This document shows positions 7,701 to 15,031 of a stretch of DNA of 61,761 nt, one piece after another. Made by a program: the position numbers and the translations under genes. Below the pieces are notes generated by a model. It ran no database searches, had not been told where the DNA came from, and saw only the letters and a list, made by a program, of their open reading frames with translations. Position 1 is the first letter of the stretch. Each line of letters opens with the position of its first letter. The DNA comes from Bacteroidota bacterium. Its GTDB lineage: Bacteria; Bacteroidota; Bacteroidia; Bacteroidales; JACABE01. The stretch lies in the NCBI GenBank assembly GCA_013377005.1, contig JACABE010000025.1:1-61761 (forward strand), written 5' to 3'.

Positions 7701-9381
7701 TGGCACAAAAACTGTTGTTGCCATTAAAGGTATGGATACCGTTTACATAAAAATTTATACCAATTGTACGCTCCAAGGAACAGCAGCACCAACAGCAACT
7801 GTTAGTTTTTCAATAACAGGAATGGTAAACCAAAGTGATGTTACTTCTCCTTATACTTCAGGTTATCAGATTTTCCCAAGAACTCTTTCAGATTTAGTAA
7901 TAAACTATAGCGACCCAACTGTAATTACCGGTACAGTTTACGGTATAACACAATATACAGCATTATGCTATGGAAATATCCCAACAGATGGAGGACATGC
8001 CATAACATCAAGAGGTATTTGTTACGGACCTAATGCTAACCCCACTACAGCAGATTCAATAAGAACAACCACAGCAACTACAGGAGCATATAGTATCAAT
8101 CTTACGAACCTTACCTTAAGTACAACCTACCATTACAGAGCTTATGGAATAAACTCATTGGGAACTTTCTATGGAAATGATTCTTTATTTACAACTTCTG
8201 CTACACCTGTTGCTCCTGTTTTAACAACTAACGCTGCAACAGCAATAAGTTATACTACAGCAACTGTTTCTGGAAACCTTATTAATAATGGTGGCGATAC
8301 TCTTACAACCAAAGGTATATGCTGGGCTATCCATCATAATCCAACAATTACCGATTCACTTTCTGTTGTTACTGGAACTGCTGCCACATTTAGCAGCATT
8401 TTAAGTAATCTTACTGACAATACAATTTATTATGCGAGAGCTTATGCTATTAGTGCAAGTGGTACTGGTTATGGTAATGAAATTAGTTTTACAACCAAAA
8501 AACTTCCTGTTTTGTATAACATTTCACAGGTTAAAGGTATAAATAGTCTCGGAGTGGCAGATTCGCTTAATGTAAATTGTAAACTTATCGGGGTTGTTCA
8601 TGGTATTAACTTTAAACAACTAACAACTTTTACCGGATATAACTTTTATATACTCGATGCAACAGCCGGTATTAATGTTTATAAAGTACCTGCGCTTAGT
8701 TATACTCCTCTCGAAGGCGATTCTATCAGAGTAATCGGGAAAATAGCACAAGTGAGTGGACTTATCCAAATGGTTCCTGATTCAATTGTTTTAATTTCTT
8801 CAGGCATTGCTTTACATACTCCAACAATTATTACTGCTTTAAATGAAGTAAACGAATCTCAATTTGCAAAAATGGAAACACTCACTTACGTGAGCGGCTG
8901 GCCTACTGCACCAGGAACTGCTACGGCTTCTGTTTTAACATTAAAAGGAAGTGATACTATAACGTTGAGATTGTATACAAATTGCAGCTTACAATGGATA
9001 CCTGCTCCTACCGGAACATTTAACATTACTGGTATTGTCAGCCAAACGGATATAACTTCACCTTATTTATCAGGTTATGTTCTTATTCCCCGCGATAGTA
9101 ATGATATGCTGAATACTACAGGGATTAATGAAAATTTTGCGAATACATTCAAATTATACCCAAATCCTGCAAATGGAAAAGTAAGTATCTCGATGGAAAA
9201 ATCTATGAATGCCGAAATAAAAATCTATTCATTGGTTGGTAATTTATTATTGAAACAAGAAACTACAGAAATATTAACAACCATTGACCTATCATCATTT
9301 GCAAGAGGCATATATTTTGTAAATATGGCTAATAAATCTAATGGAAAATCTTTCACTGAGAAACTTATTATTCAAAAATAA
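4765..9381 (+). CDS. Large T9SS-secreted protein: LamG-like domain plus three FnIII-FnIII-DUF5689-like modules
   Basis: 1538 residues. A signal peptide (1-23, ending VHAQ) is followed by a lectin/glucanase-like beta domain (about 24-235). Then come three copies of a roughly 405-residue module starting near 237, 642 and 1049. Each has two fibronectin-III-like domains (recurring GICYDT/GVCWKT and YHYRAYATN motifs) and one OB-fold DUF5689-like domain (recurring GVVHGINY, EGDSIRVIGKI, QTNGLIQI). A type A T9SS sorting domain closes the protein (about 1454-1538: FKLYPNPANGKVSI through GIYFVNMANK). It would be exported by Sec, moved through T9SS and anchored or released at the surface. Adhesion or polymer binding is plausible, but no catalytic motif is visible. 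Confidence 0.88.
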   Translation: MKKILFIFSFVMMCMLTFSVHAQTVFMNEHFDYPAGDSLTAHGWAFHSAGINTIMVKSGSLNYNQYPTSVGNSAYLKNTGQDINRSFASQTNGSIYIAALVKIDSANTTGDYFMHFLRTSTSFVGRVFVKKSATNSVNFGISKGSSTAVYSTTTYSMDSTYLIVLKYKFVSGTTNDTVSLYVNPQFTDEGNPTIKATDIATTDLDSAFAIALRQGSSDKVNIDEIRVTDTWYNAIGYYTSPTVSTAGNSNITPNSATCSGNVLTNGGLVLTAKGICYDTIANPSILLNLFTNETGSLGSFSSNLSGLMLGKTYHYRAYATNNLGTVYGSDSVFTTATTAIAPIVITNAISNLSFYSASISGEIISDGGANISSRGFCWDTVANPTLTNNTMPIAGTIGTISSNLSNLLNNTTYHVRAFATNSIGSSFGSDVSFKTLAYIPTYTIAQIHNINPTTGVADSNGINCKLSGVVHGINYAASGYSFYMMNNNAGISVYKATSLTYTPVTEGDSIRVIGKIQQTNGLIQIAPDSIVKISSANTLQNPIVVNNLSDTVESRLVKINNLTYLSGWPTTITGQSRTVYALHGVDTITLIIYSTCTIQGTPAPTTTFNIIGIVSQNDNLSPYLQGYTIYPRYIADLTINYTIPVVQTSSVSYLSMTDAVCNGNIISNGGSTITARGICYGTTLNPDTASSHNIVTGTTGIFSTTLTGLASSTIYHYRAYAKNTTGVAYGADSSFTTASSPVLPLLSTDSVFTINYYTANIASKVINDGSGTISTRGVCWKTSANPTILDSLSHQSGTTGSYVNSIANLFNNTVYYVRSFATNSAGTAYGNELSFTTKKLLPTYSIKQVKSVDVSGVADSINVNCKLIGVVHGINYLATNNPNGLTFFIVDSTAGINVYKTSNLGYTVTEGDKVKIIGKIAQTNGLIQIVPDSLVKISSGNTLFNPITVNLPDNDTLESKLVKIDNLYYLNNWPTTVGGGTKTVVAIKGMDTVYIKIYTNCTLQGTAAPTATVSFSITGMVNQSDVTSPYTSGYQIFPRTLSDLVINYSDPTVITGTVYGITQYTALCYGNIPTDGGHAITSRGICYGPNANPTTADSIRTTTATTGAYSINLTNLTLSTTYHYRAYGINSLGTFYGNDSLFTTSATPVAPVLTTNAATAISYTTATVSGNLINNGGDTLTTKGICWAIHHNPTITDSLSVVTGTAATFSSILSNLTDNTIYYARAYAISASGTGYGNEISFTTKKLPVLYNISQVKGINSLGVADSLNVNCKLIGVVHGINFKQLTTFTGYNFYILDATAGINVYKVPALSYTPLEGDSIRVIGKIAQVSGLIQMVPDSIVLISSGIALHTPTIITALNEVNESQFAKMETLTYVSGWPTAPGTATASVLTLKGSDTITLRLYTNCSLQWIPAPTGTFNITGIVSQTDITSPYLSGYVLIPRDSNDMLNTTGINENFANTFKLYPNPANGKVSISMEKSMNAEIKIYSLVGNLLLKQETTEILTTIDLSSFARGIYFVNMANKSNGKSFTEKLIIQK
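5473..9120 (+). repeat. Three tandem ~1.2-kb coding super-repeats
   Basis: Modules begin near 5473, 6691 and 7912, a spacing of about 1220 bases. Each encodes the same domain order (FnIII, FnIII, OB-like). Diagnostic words recur at matching positions, such as the VVHGIN start of the OB domain near residues 467, 870 and 1275. The copies are well diverged at the DNA level, so the duplication is old. Confidence 0.75.
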
Positions 9382-9396
9382 ATTTTCCTAATTCAT

Positions 9397-9434
9397 AAAG
9401 GCAACTTCAAATAATAACTTGAAGTTGCCTTTTT
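9397..9434 (+). terminator. Rho-independent terminator
   Basis: AAAGGCAACTTCAA (9397-9410) pairs with TTGAAGTTGCCTTT (9419-9432), with an 8-base loop and a T run. It follows the stop of the large secreted protein by 16 bases. Confidence 0.9.
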
Positions 9435-9502
9435 CATTTTATTTGCGTCAAAACTATTCCCTCTTCCAACTGTTTATTTATATTCAATAAAGCTTTAAGG
9501 AA

Positions 9503-9955
9503 ATGTATACATTTGAACGAATTCAAACCATAGCTGCGCCCATCAATGAATTATGGAATTTTATGTCCTCTCCCTTTAATCTGCAAAAGATAACACCTCC
9601 CTATATGGGATTTAACATTATTAATAAGGATTTACCGGAAAAAATGTATGCAGGAATGATAATATCATACAAAGTAAGTCCTTTAATGGGTATCAAAATG
9701 AAATGGGTAACCGAAATAACACATGTAAAAGAAATGAAATATTTTGTGGATGTTCAACAAGAAGGTCCTTATCGTTTCTGGCATCATGAGCATCATTTTG
9801 AAGTATCAGGAAATGGAGTTTTAATTACAGACATACTAAATTATAGTCCACCGTTCGGAATTATAGGAAAATTTGCCAACAAATTTCTTATAGAAAAAAA
9901 ACTAAATGAAATTTTTGAATTCAGAAAACTTAAATTAAATCAGATTTTTGGTTAA
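9503..9955 (+). CDS. SRPBCC-family ligand-binding protein
   Basis: A 150-residue soluble protein with the START/Bet v1-like (SRPBCC) layout. It opens with a beta strand and the typical phrase IAAPINELWNFMSSPFNLQK, followed by a hydrophobic cavity-forming sheet. The motif VTEITHVKEMKYFVDVQQEG and the RFWHHEHHFE strand follow, then a long C-terminal helix. Proteins of this small cytoplasmic subgroup occur next to cell-division or SDR genes in other bacteria, but the ligand is unknown. It is a single gene between a terminator and a convergent c-di-AMP synthase gene 18 bases away. Confidence 0.8.
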   Translation: MYTFERIQTIAAPINELWNFMSSPFNLQKITPPYMGFNIINKDLPEKMYAGMIISYKVSPLMGIKMKWVTEITHVKEMKYFVDVQQEGPYRFWHHEHHFEVSGNGVLITDILNYSPPFGIIGKFANKFLIEKKLNEIFEFRKLKLNQIFG

Positions 9956-9973
9956 TAAACTGATCATTTAATC

Positions 9974-10774
9974 TCACCCTATAATATTAAACTCTTCTTC
10001 CAAAAAGTCTTTTAGCTGCGAAGGTTGAATATCTAACGTAAATTCACCTTTTTTGCAATACGATATTTTGCCTGTTTGCTCCGAAACAACAATAGCAATA
10101 GCATCTGATTGTTCTGTAATACCCATTGCAGAGCGATGTCTCAAGCCCAAATCATGCGAAATATTTCGGTTACCCGAAACGGGTAAAATACATCTGGCAG
10201 CTCTTATTCGATTATTTACAATTATAACCGCTCCATCGTGCAAGGGACTGTTTTTAAAAAATATATTTTCCAACAATTGTTTAGATACATTTGCTTCAAT
10301 AATTTCGCCGGTATTTACAAAAGTAGGCAGTTCATTTTTATTGGCTATCACAAGTAAAGCTCCGGTTTTTGAATGCGACATTTTCTGACAGGCCTGTATA
10401 ATAGGGTCGATACTAAGATTGTTTTCATTTGACATATCTACCCGCCAAAATAAAAATCGCTTCGGTTTTTTGCTCATAAAACCCGGAGTACCCAGCAATA
10501 ATAAAAACCTGCGTATTTCCGGTTGAAAAACAACAATCAATGCAATTACTCCCACACTGATAAACTGCCCTAATATTTCAGCAAGCAATTCCATTTCGAG
10601 AGCTCTTACCAGCTTCCACATCAAATAAATTGAAATAATACCTATAAAGATATTAATTGCTGCTGTACCTTTGATAAGCTTGTACATTTCGTAAAAAAGA
10701 TAAGCAACCAAAACAATGTCAATTACATCAAGAATTCTTAGTTTGGGAAGATTGACGATAAATAATTCTAGCAT
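9974..10774 (-). CDS. cdaA: Membrane diadenylate cyclase (c-di-AMP synthase)
   Basis: 266 residues. Three N-terminal membrane helices span about residues 15-90. They are followed by a DisA_N (DAC) catalytic domain with the hallmark DGA (180-182, in SPLHDGAVII) and RHR (212-214, in LGLRHRSAMG) motifs. The enzyme condenses two ATP into cyclic di-AMP, a messenger for potassium and osmotic balance and the cell wall. Length and topology match CdaA/DacA. It lies 23 bases downstream of a TonB-like/MORN gene on the same strand and so is probably co-transcribed with it. Confidence 0.93.
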   Translation of the reverse strand: MLELFIVNLPKLRILDVIDIVLVAYLFYEMYKLIKGTAAINIFIGIISIYLMWKLVRALEMELLAEILGQFISVGVIALIVVFQPEIRRFLLLLGTPGFMSKKPKRFLFWRVDMSNENNLSIDPIIQACQKMSHSKTGALLVIANKNELPTFVNTGEIIEANVSKQLLENIFFKNSPLHDGAVIIVNNRIRAARCILPVSGNRNISHDLGLRHRSAMGITEQSDAIAIVVSEQTGKISYCKKGEFTLDIQPSQLKDFLEEEFNIIG

Positions 10775-10797
10775 AAAATCTCTATTTTACAAAAAAA

Positions 10798-11487
10798 TTA
10801 AAACTGAATAATAACTGAATAAATAGCTTTCGATTTACGTACTTGTCCCTTAAAAACAGCAGGTATCCATTTATTCTTATAATTCGACAGCATTTTTTTT
10901 GCGGCAGTTTTATCAAATCCAAAATTTGTCCCATTCGCAATATCTCCAATATCAACAGTCCCGTTTTCGTAAAATAAAATTACAAAACTTACCTCAATCT
11001 CCTTATTTCTTAATAATTTAAAATTTTCAGGATATCTATTTTCTATAAAATCAGAAACTTTATTCCAATAGTTTTGAGCATACGTTACAAAGTCATCCCA
11101 TCCATTTTGAGGATGAGCATAAATAATTTCTTTAGTGTAAAAATATTTTTTACCAGCAATAATATCATAACTTTCACCTTTTTTAAGTTTCCCTTTACTG
11201 TACCATTCAATAAAGTAAGGTTTATCATCTTTATATAAGCCAGTCCATTCACCTTCTTTTTTCCCATTGAGGTATTTACCTTTTCCTAAAATATTATTTT
11301 CAATAGGATAATTGATAATATTTGTTTTAAAATAATTGATTTCTTTTAGGCTTTCTGATGTATTAAAATCAGCAACATCCTTAGTCCCAAAACTCCAATA
11401 ATCATCATTATAATCTGCTTTATCTTCCTGACAGAAGGCAATATTACAAATAAAAAAACTAAAAAAAATTAATGCCATTTTTTTCAT
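10798..11487 (-). CDS. Secreted protein with MORN-like repeat and TonB C-terminal-like domain
   Basis: 229 residues with a signal peptide (cleavage after about residue 19, IAFCQ). A central MORN-like stretch (GKGKYLNGKKEGEWTGLYKD) is followed by a C-terminal region VSFVILFYENGTVDIGDIAN, then KWIPAVFKGQ and SVIIQF. This matches the strand pattern of Bacteroidota TonB_C domains (V-x-F-x-I-x-x-D/N-G-x-V). No proline-rich linker or membrane anchor is present, so it is not a classical TonB. It is the first gene of a likely two-gene unit with cdaA. Confidence 0.65.
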   Translation of the reverse strand: MKKMALIFFSFFICNIAFCQEDKADYNDDYWSFGTKDVADFNTSESLKEINYFKTNIINYPIENNILGKGKYLNGKKEGEWTGLYKDDKPYFIEWYSKGKLKKGESYDIIAGKKYFYTKEIIYAHPQNGWDDFVTYAQNYWNKVSDFIENRYPENFKLLRNKEIEVSFVILFYENGTVDIGDIANGTNFGFDKTAAKKMLSNYKNKWIPAVFKGQVRKSKAIYSVIIQF

Positions 11488-11510
11488 TGCTTTGTATGTT
11501 TAAAACAAAG

Positions 11511-11518
11511 CAAATTTA
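11511..11518 (-). promoter_or_regulatory. Candidate -7 element for the TonB-like/cdaA unit
   Basis: TAAATTTG on the minus strand (11518-11511) fits TAnnTTTG and lies 24 bases before the start codon. No clear TTTG is found 19-20 bases upstream, so only the -7 half is supported. Confidence 0.35.
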
Positions 11519-11633
11519 CATTAAAATTTTCTATCTGTTTATAAACATGCAAAAAATAATAGAATTTTTGATAAAAATATAAATATTGGTCATTAAATGA
11601 GCTATTCCTTTTCCTAGCTTAATAAAAAAAAAC

Positions 11634-11641
11634 TATTTTTG
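11634..11641 (+). promoter_or_regulatory. Candidate -7 element for the amino-acid permease
   Basis: TATTTTTG fits TAnnTTTG and lies 20 bases before the TTG start at 11662. The upstream -33 element is not obvious. Confidence 0.35.
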
Positions 11642-11661
11642 CTTTACTAAAAACTAAGCTA

Positions 11662-13404
11662 TTGAGAAACTTATTCCGTCGCAAATCCATTGAGATGATT
11701 CTGCATCATGCTAACATTGCAGCCAAAGAATCTTCGGGCATGAAACGCAGCCTTACAGTTAAAGACTTAACTGCTATGGGTATTGCAGCAATTATCGGGG
11801 CAGGTATTTTTAGCACAATTGGAACAGCTGCAGTTAATGGTGGTCCGGCAGTTTCTATATTATTTATTTTTACTGCTATTGCTTGTGGATTTTCGGCAAT
11901 GTGTTATGCTCAATTTGCTTCAGACATTCCTATCAGTGGAAGTGCATATACATATGCTTATGTTAGTTTTGGAGAACTCATTGCATGGATTATAGGCTGG
12001 GATTTAATTATGGAGTATGCTGTTGGCAATATTGCTGTCGCCATTTCCTGGTCAGATTATTTTACAGGACTTATGCATGGCATTGGGATGAAAATTCCTG
12101 AATACATGAGCACTGATTTTTTGAGTGCTTCGAGAGGTTACCATAAGGCTTTGGAAAGTTTACAAAATGGAATTCCAATTAATCAATTAAGTAATGGAAT
12201 ACAAGAAGCCTATGCTGCTTGGCATAATGCACCTCAATTGTTTGGTGTAAGATTCATTGCTGATATTCCTGCATTTTCTATTGTGGTATTTATTACATAT
12301 TTAGTTTATAAAGGTATTTACGAAACAAAAGTAGCTGGAAATATAATGGTTATTCTAAAATTAGCCATTTTAATGTTGGTAATTGGAGTGGGAGCTTTTT
12401 ATGTTAATCCCGAAAACTGGTCGCCATTTGCTCCTAATGGGGTTGGTGGTGTATTGAAAGGTGTGGCTGGAGTATTTTTTGCTTATATTGGTTTCGATGC
12501 TATATCCACAACTGCCGAAGAATGTAAGAACCCGAAAAAAGATTTGCCTCGTGCTATGATTTATGCTCTTGCCATAACTACCGTTTTATATGTATTGATT
12601 AGTTTGGTACTCACAGGAATGATAAGTTACACAGAATTAGGTGTAGGCGATCCATTGGCTTATGCTTTTGAGAAATTACATCTCACCCGTTTATCGGGTA
12701 TAATTGCGGTAAGCGCTATAATTGCCATGGCAAGTGTATTATTGGTGTTTCAGGTAGGGCAACCTCGTATCTGGATGAGTATGAGTCGTGATGGTCTTTT
12801 ACCAAAACGTTTCTCAAAGTTGCATCGAAAATACAAAACGCCTGCATTTGCTACTATCATAGCTGGAATTATCGTTGCTATCCCCTCACTTTTTCTTAAT
12901 CTTACCGAAGTTACAGATTTAACAAGTATAGGTACATTATTTGCATTTGTATTGGTTTCGGGCGGAGTATTGATTATGGATACTAAAAAAGGTGGTAACT
13001 CACTCCAACAAGGAGGAAGTTACAGAGTGCCATATTTTAATAGTAGATATATACTGCCAATTATTTGGATAGTGGTTTTGTTTTCATTGTTATATTTTAA
13101 TGAGAAAAACATATTTCGTTTTTTTAACTTCAATGGGGAAATTTATCATGTAAATGGATTTTGGGCTGTGTTCAAACACCAAATCCCAATGTATGGATTT
13201 ATTATAATAGCATCAACAATAACTATATTAGCTATACTGAAAAGCTTTTCGCTGATACCTGTGCTTGGCTTACTTTGCAACCTTTATTTAATGACAGAAT
13301 TAGGAATTACCAATTGGTTGCGATTTATAATATGGCTCTGTGTAGGTCTTGTTTTATACTTTGCTTATGGCAATAAACATAGTAAACTAAGGGAAAAAGC
13401 TTAA
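11662..13404 (+). CDS. APC-family amino-acid permease (cationic amino-acid transporter type)
   Basis: 580 residues with about 12-14 hydrophobic helices. Start: TTG, giving RNLFRRKSIEMILHHAN, because related permeases have this basic N-terminal phrase. The next Met is at 11695. After the basic start comes the family's first helix with MGIAAIIGAGIFSTIGTAAV, the unwound substrate-binding G-A-G-I-F motif. A distinctive feature is a long soluble loop (about residues 150-200, DFLSASRGYHKALESLQNGI) between early helices. The protein likely imports or exchanges amino acids at the inner membrane. It is followed 28 bases later by a TSUP exporter, with which it may be co-transcribed. Confidence 0.88.
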   Translation: MRNLFRRKSIEMILHHANIAAKESSGMKRSLTVKDLTAMGIAAIIGAGIFSTIGTAAVNGGPAVSILFIFTAIACGFSAMCYAQFASDIPISGSAYTYAYVSFGELIAWIIGWDLIMEYAVGNIAVAISWSDYFTGLMHGIGMKIPEYMSTDFLSASRGYHKALESLQNGIPINQLSNGIQEAYAAWHNAPQLFGVRFIADIPAFSIVVFITYLVYKGIYETKVAGNIMVILKLAILMLVIGVGAFYVNPENWSPFAPNGVGGVLKGVAGVFFAYIGFDAISTTAEECKNPKKDLPRAMIYALAITTVLYVLISLVLTGMISYTELGVGDPLAYAFEKLHLTRLSGIIAVSAIIAMASVLLVFQVGQPRIWMSMSRDGLLPKRFSKLHRKYKTPAFATIIAGIIVAIPSLFLNLTEVTDLTSIGTLFAFVLVSGGVLIMDTKKGGNSLQQGGSYRVPYFNSRYILPIIWIVVLFSLLYFNEKNIFRFFNFNGEIYHVNGFWAVFKHQIPMYGFIIIASTITILAILKSFSLIPVLGLLCNLYLMTELGITNWLRFIIWLCVGLVLYFAYGNKHSKLREKA

Positions 13405-13432
13405 AAAAATATATTGATTTATAATTTAAAAC

Positions 13433-14215
13433 ATGTCTTGGATTGTAATTACTGCATTGGTTTTTTCGGGTTTATTGGTTGGGTTTATTAATACGCTTGC
13501 AGGTGGTGGAACTATTATATCTATTTCCTTATTTATGTTTTTAGGTTTGCCGGCAGGTGTGGCAAACGGAACTAACAGAATTGCTGTTATATTACAAACC
13601 CTTACATCAACTGCCAGTTTTAAAAAACAAAAAGTATTAGATACACGTAAAGGTTTATTACTTGGGATTCCTACAGTTATCGGATCTATTATAGGAGCTG
13701 AAATTGCAGTGGATATTGATGAACACGTTTTTGAAAAAGCTATTGGTATTATAATGCTGGTTATGATGGTTTTTATCATTTACAAACCACAACAATGGCT
13801 CAAAGGACAACAACAGCTTCTTGAAAAGAAAACATCAGTATTGCAATATTTTATTTTTTTTCTGATTGGACTTTATGGTGGGTTTATTCATGTGGGAGTC
13901 GGGTATTTTATACTGGCAGGACTGGTACTTGGTGCTGGCTACGATTTGGTTAAAGCTAATGCATTGAAAGTTTTCATCGTTTTATTATATGCACCTTTTA
14001 CCTTAATTGTTTTTATTTACAACAAGCAGATTAATTATGAATATGGCTTAATTCATGCTATTGGAAATATTATTGGTGCTTATATTGCATCCAAATTTGC
14101 CGTAAGTTGGGGTGCTAATTTCGTACGTTGGGTTATTGTTATTATTATTTTAATTTCATCGGCACAACTGTTTGGTTTATTCGATTTCAAGACCTTATTC
14201 AAATCTTTTTTATAA
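13433..14215 (+). CDS. TauE/SafE (TSUP) family membrane transporter
   Basis: 260 residues, about eight membrane helices in two halves. The halves carry the family's paired motifs: LVGFINTLAGGGTIISISLF and GVANGTNRIAVILQT in the first, and GLYGGFIHVGVGYFILAGLV with KANALKVFIVLLYAP in the second. TSUP proteins export or import sulfur-containing or other small organic anions such as sulfite, sulfoacetate or taurine. The substrate is not inferable here. It follows the permease closely on the same strand. Confidence 0.85.
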   Translation: MSWIVITALVFSGLLVGFINTLAGGGTIISISLFMFLGLPAGVANGTNRIAVILQTLTSTASFKKQKVLDTRKGLLLGIPTVIGSIIGAEIAVDIDEHVFEKAIGIIMLVMMVFIIYKPQQWLKGQQQLLEKKTSVLQYFIFFLIGLYGGFIHVGVGYFILAGLVLGAGYDLVKANALKVFIVLLYAPFTLIVFIYNKQINYEYGLIHAIGNIIGAYIASKFAVSWGANFVRWVIVIIILISSAQLFGLFDFKTLFKSFL

Positions 14216-14253
14216 AAAATCTTAAAAATATTATATTTTACTTTTAAATCTTG

Positions 14254-14261
14254 TAAGTTTG
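14254..14261 (+). promoter_or_regulatory. Candidate -7 element for the PepSY-like gene
   Basis: TAAGTTTG fits TAnnTTTG and lies 27 bases upstream of the ATG at 14289. The -33 region is A/T-rich with no clear TTTG. Confidence 0.4.
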
Positions 14262-14288
14262 CATTAATCTTTTAAAACTATATTAAAA

Positions 14289-14780
14289 ATGAAAAAAATT
14301 AATCTTCTTTTAATCACAATGTTGATTTCAACCGTTCTTTTTGCTCAAAAAATAGCTATTACAGAAGTACCAGCTCAGGTAACGAGCGATTTTAAAAACA
14401 GATTTCCTGCGGCAGATAAAGTTGTTTGGGAAAAAGATAATACCTTAATAAAAGCTAATTTTATTAATGAAGGTAGCAAAATGGAAATTGCTTTTCAAAA
14501 TAACGCTTGGCAACTAACTAAATGGGAAATTGCTAATGAATATGCCCCACAAAAAATAAAAGACTATATTACTCAGTATTATGCAGGGTTTAAGGTTAAA
14601 GAACTAAATTTTGTTGACAAAAGTAGTGGTGAAAGACTTTATGAAGTTGTAATTACTAAAAAGAAGAAAAACAATATGACTTTAATCTTTGATAGCACAG
14701 GTACCTTTCTTCGTAATGCAGATGAAGAAGTTAAAAAGGAAGAAGTTAAGAAGGAGGAAGTTAAAGATGTGAAAAAATAA
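14289..14780 (+). CDS. Secreted PepSY-like (BLIP-type fold) protein
   Basis: 163 residues with a signal peptide (1-20, MKKINLLLITMLISTVLFAQ). The mature part matches the Bacteroidota PepSY-like domain: VPAQVTSDFKNRFPAADKVV followed by W, a central W-x-L-T-K-W-E strand, and KIKDYITQYYAGFKVKELNF. It ends in a lysine/glutamate-rich tail of EEVKK repeats. Likely periplasmic, possibly a binding or inhibitory protein; function unproven. It has its own promoter element and terminator, so it is monocistronic. Confidence 0.78.
   Translation: MKKINLLLITMLISTVLFAQKIAITEVPAQVTSDFKNRFPAADKVVWEKDNTLIKANFINEGSKMEIAFQNNAWQLTKWEIANEYAPQKIKDYITQYYAGFKVKELNFVDKSSGERLYEVVITKKKKNNMTLIFDSTGTFLRNADEEVKKEEVKKEEVKDVKK
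14724..14768 (+). repeat. Three 15-bp coding repeats
   Basis: Three tandem copies of a GAAGAAGTTAAAAAG-like unit (14724, 14739, 14754) encode EEVKK, EEVKK and EEVKD. Such in-frame repeats can change copy number by slippage and alter the tail length. Confidence 0.75.
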
Positions 14781-14831
14781 ATTAAGAAATACTTTATTTG
14801 TTTCATATATTTTATTGGAAAACTACCATAC

Positions 14832-14863
14832 AAAAACTCTGACAGTTATGTCAGGGTTTTTTT
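14832..14863 (+). terminator. Rho-independent terminator
   Basis: AAACTCTGACA pairs with TGTCAGGGTTT (one G-T pair) around the tetraloop GTTA, followed by a T run. It lies 51 bases after the PepSY-like stop. Confidence 0.85.
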
Positions 14864-14973
14864 GTTTATTATTAGTTCAACAAAAGATTTTTTATTGTAT
14901 GATGATAAAAAATCAAGTAATGAGAACACTCCAAATATTCAAAAAACCTTAAAAAACTTTATGAACTCTTCTT

Positions 14974-15003
14974 TTGGCAATAAAAGGAAAATGATTAGCT
15001 TTG
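14974..15003 (+). promoter_or_regulatory. Strong Bacteroidota-type promoter for gatE-like gene
   Basis: TTG (14974-14976), exactly 19 bases, then TAGCTTTG (14996-15003) matches TTTG-N19-TAnnTTTG. Transcription would start near 15010, about 20 bases before the ATG. Confidence 0.7.
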
Positions 15004-15031
15004 CAGCATCATCCAATTAACATTAATTCTA

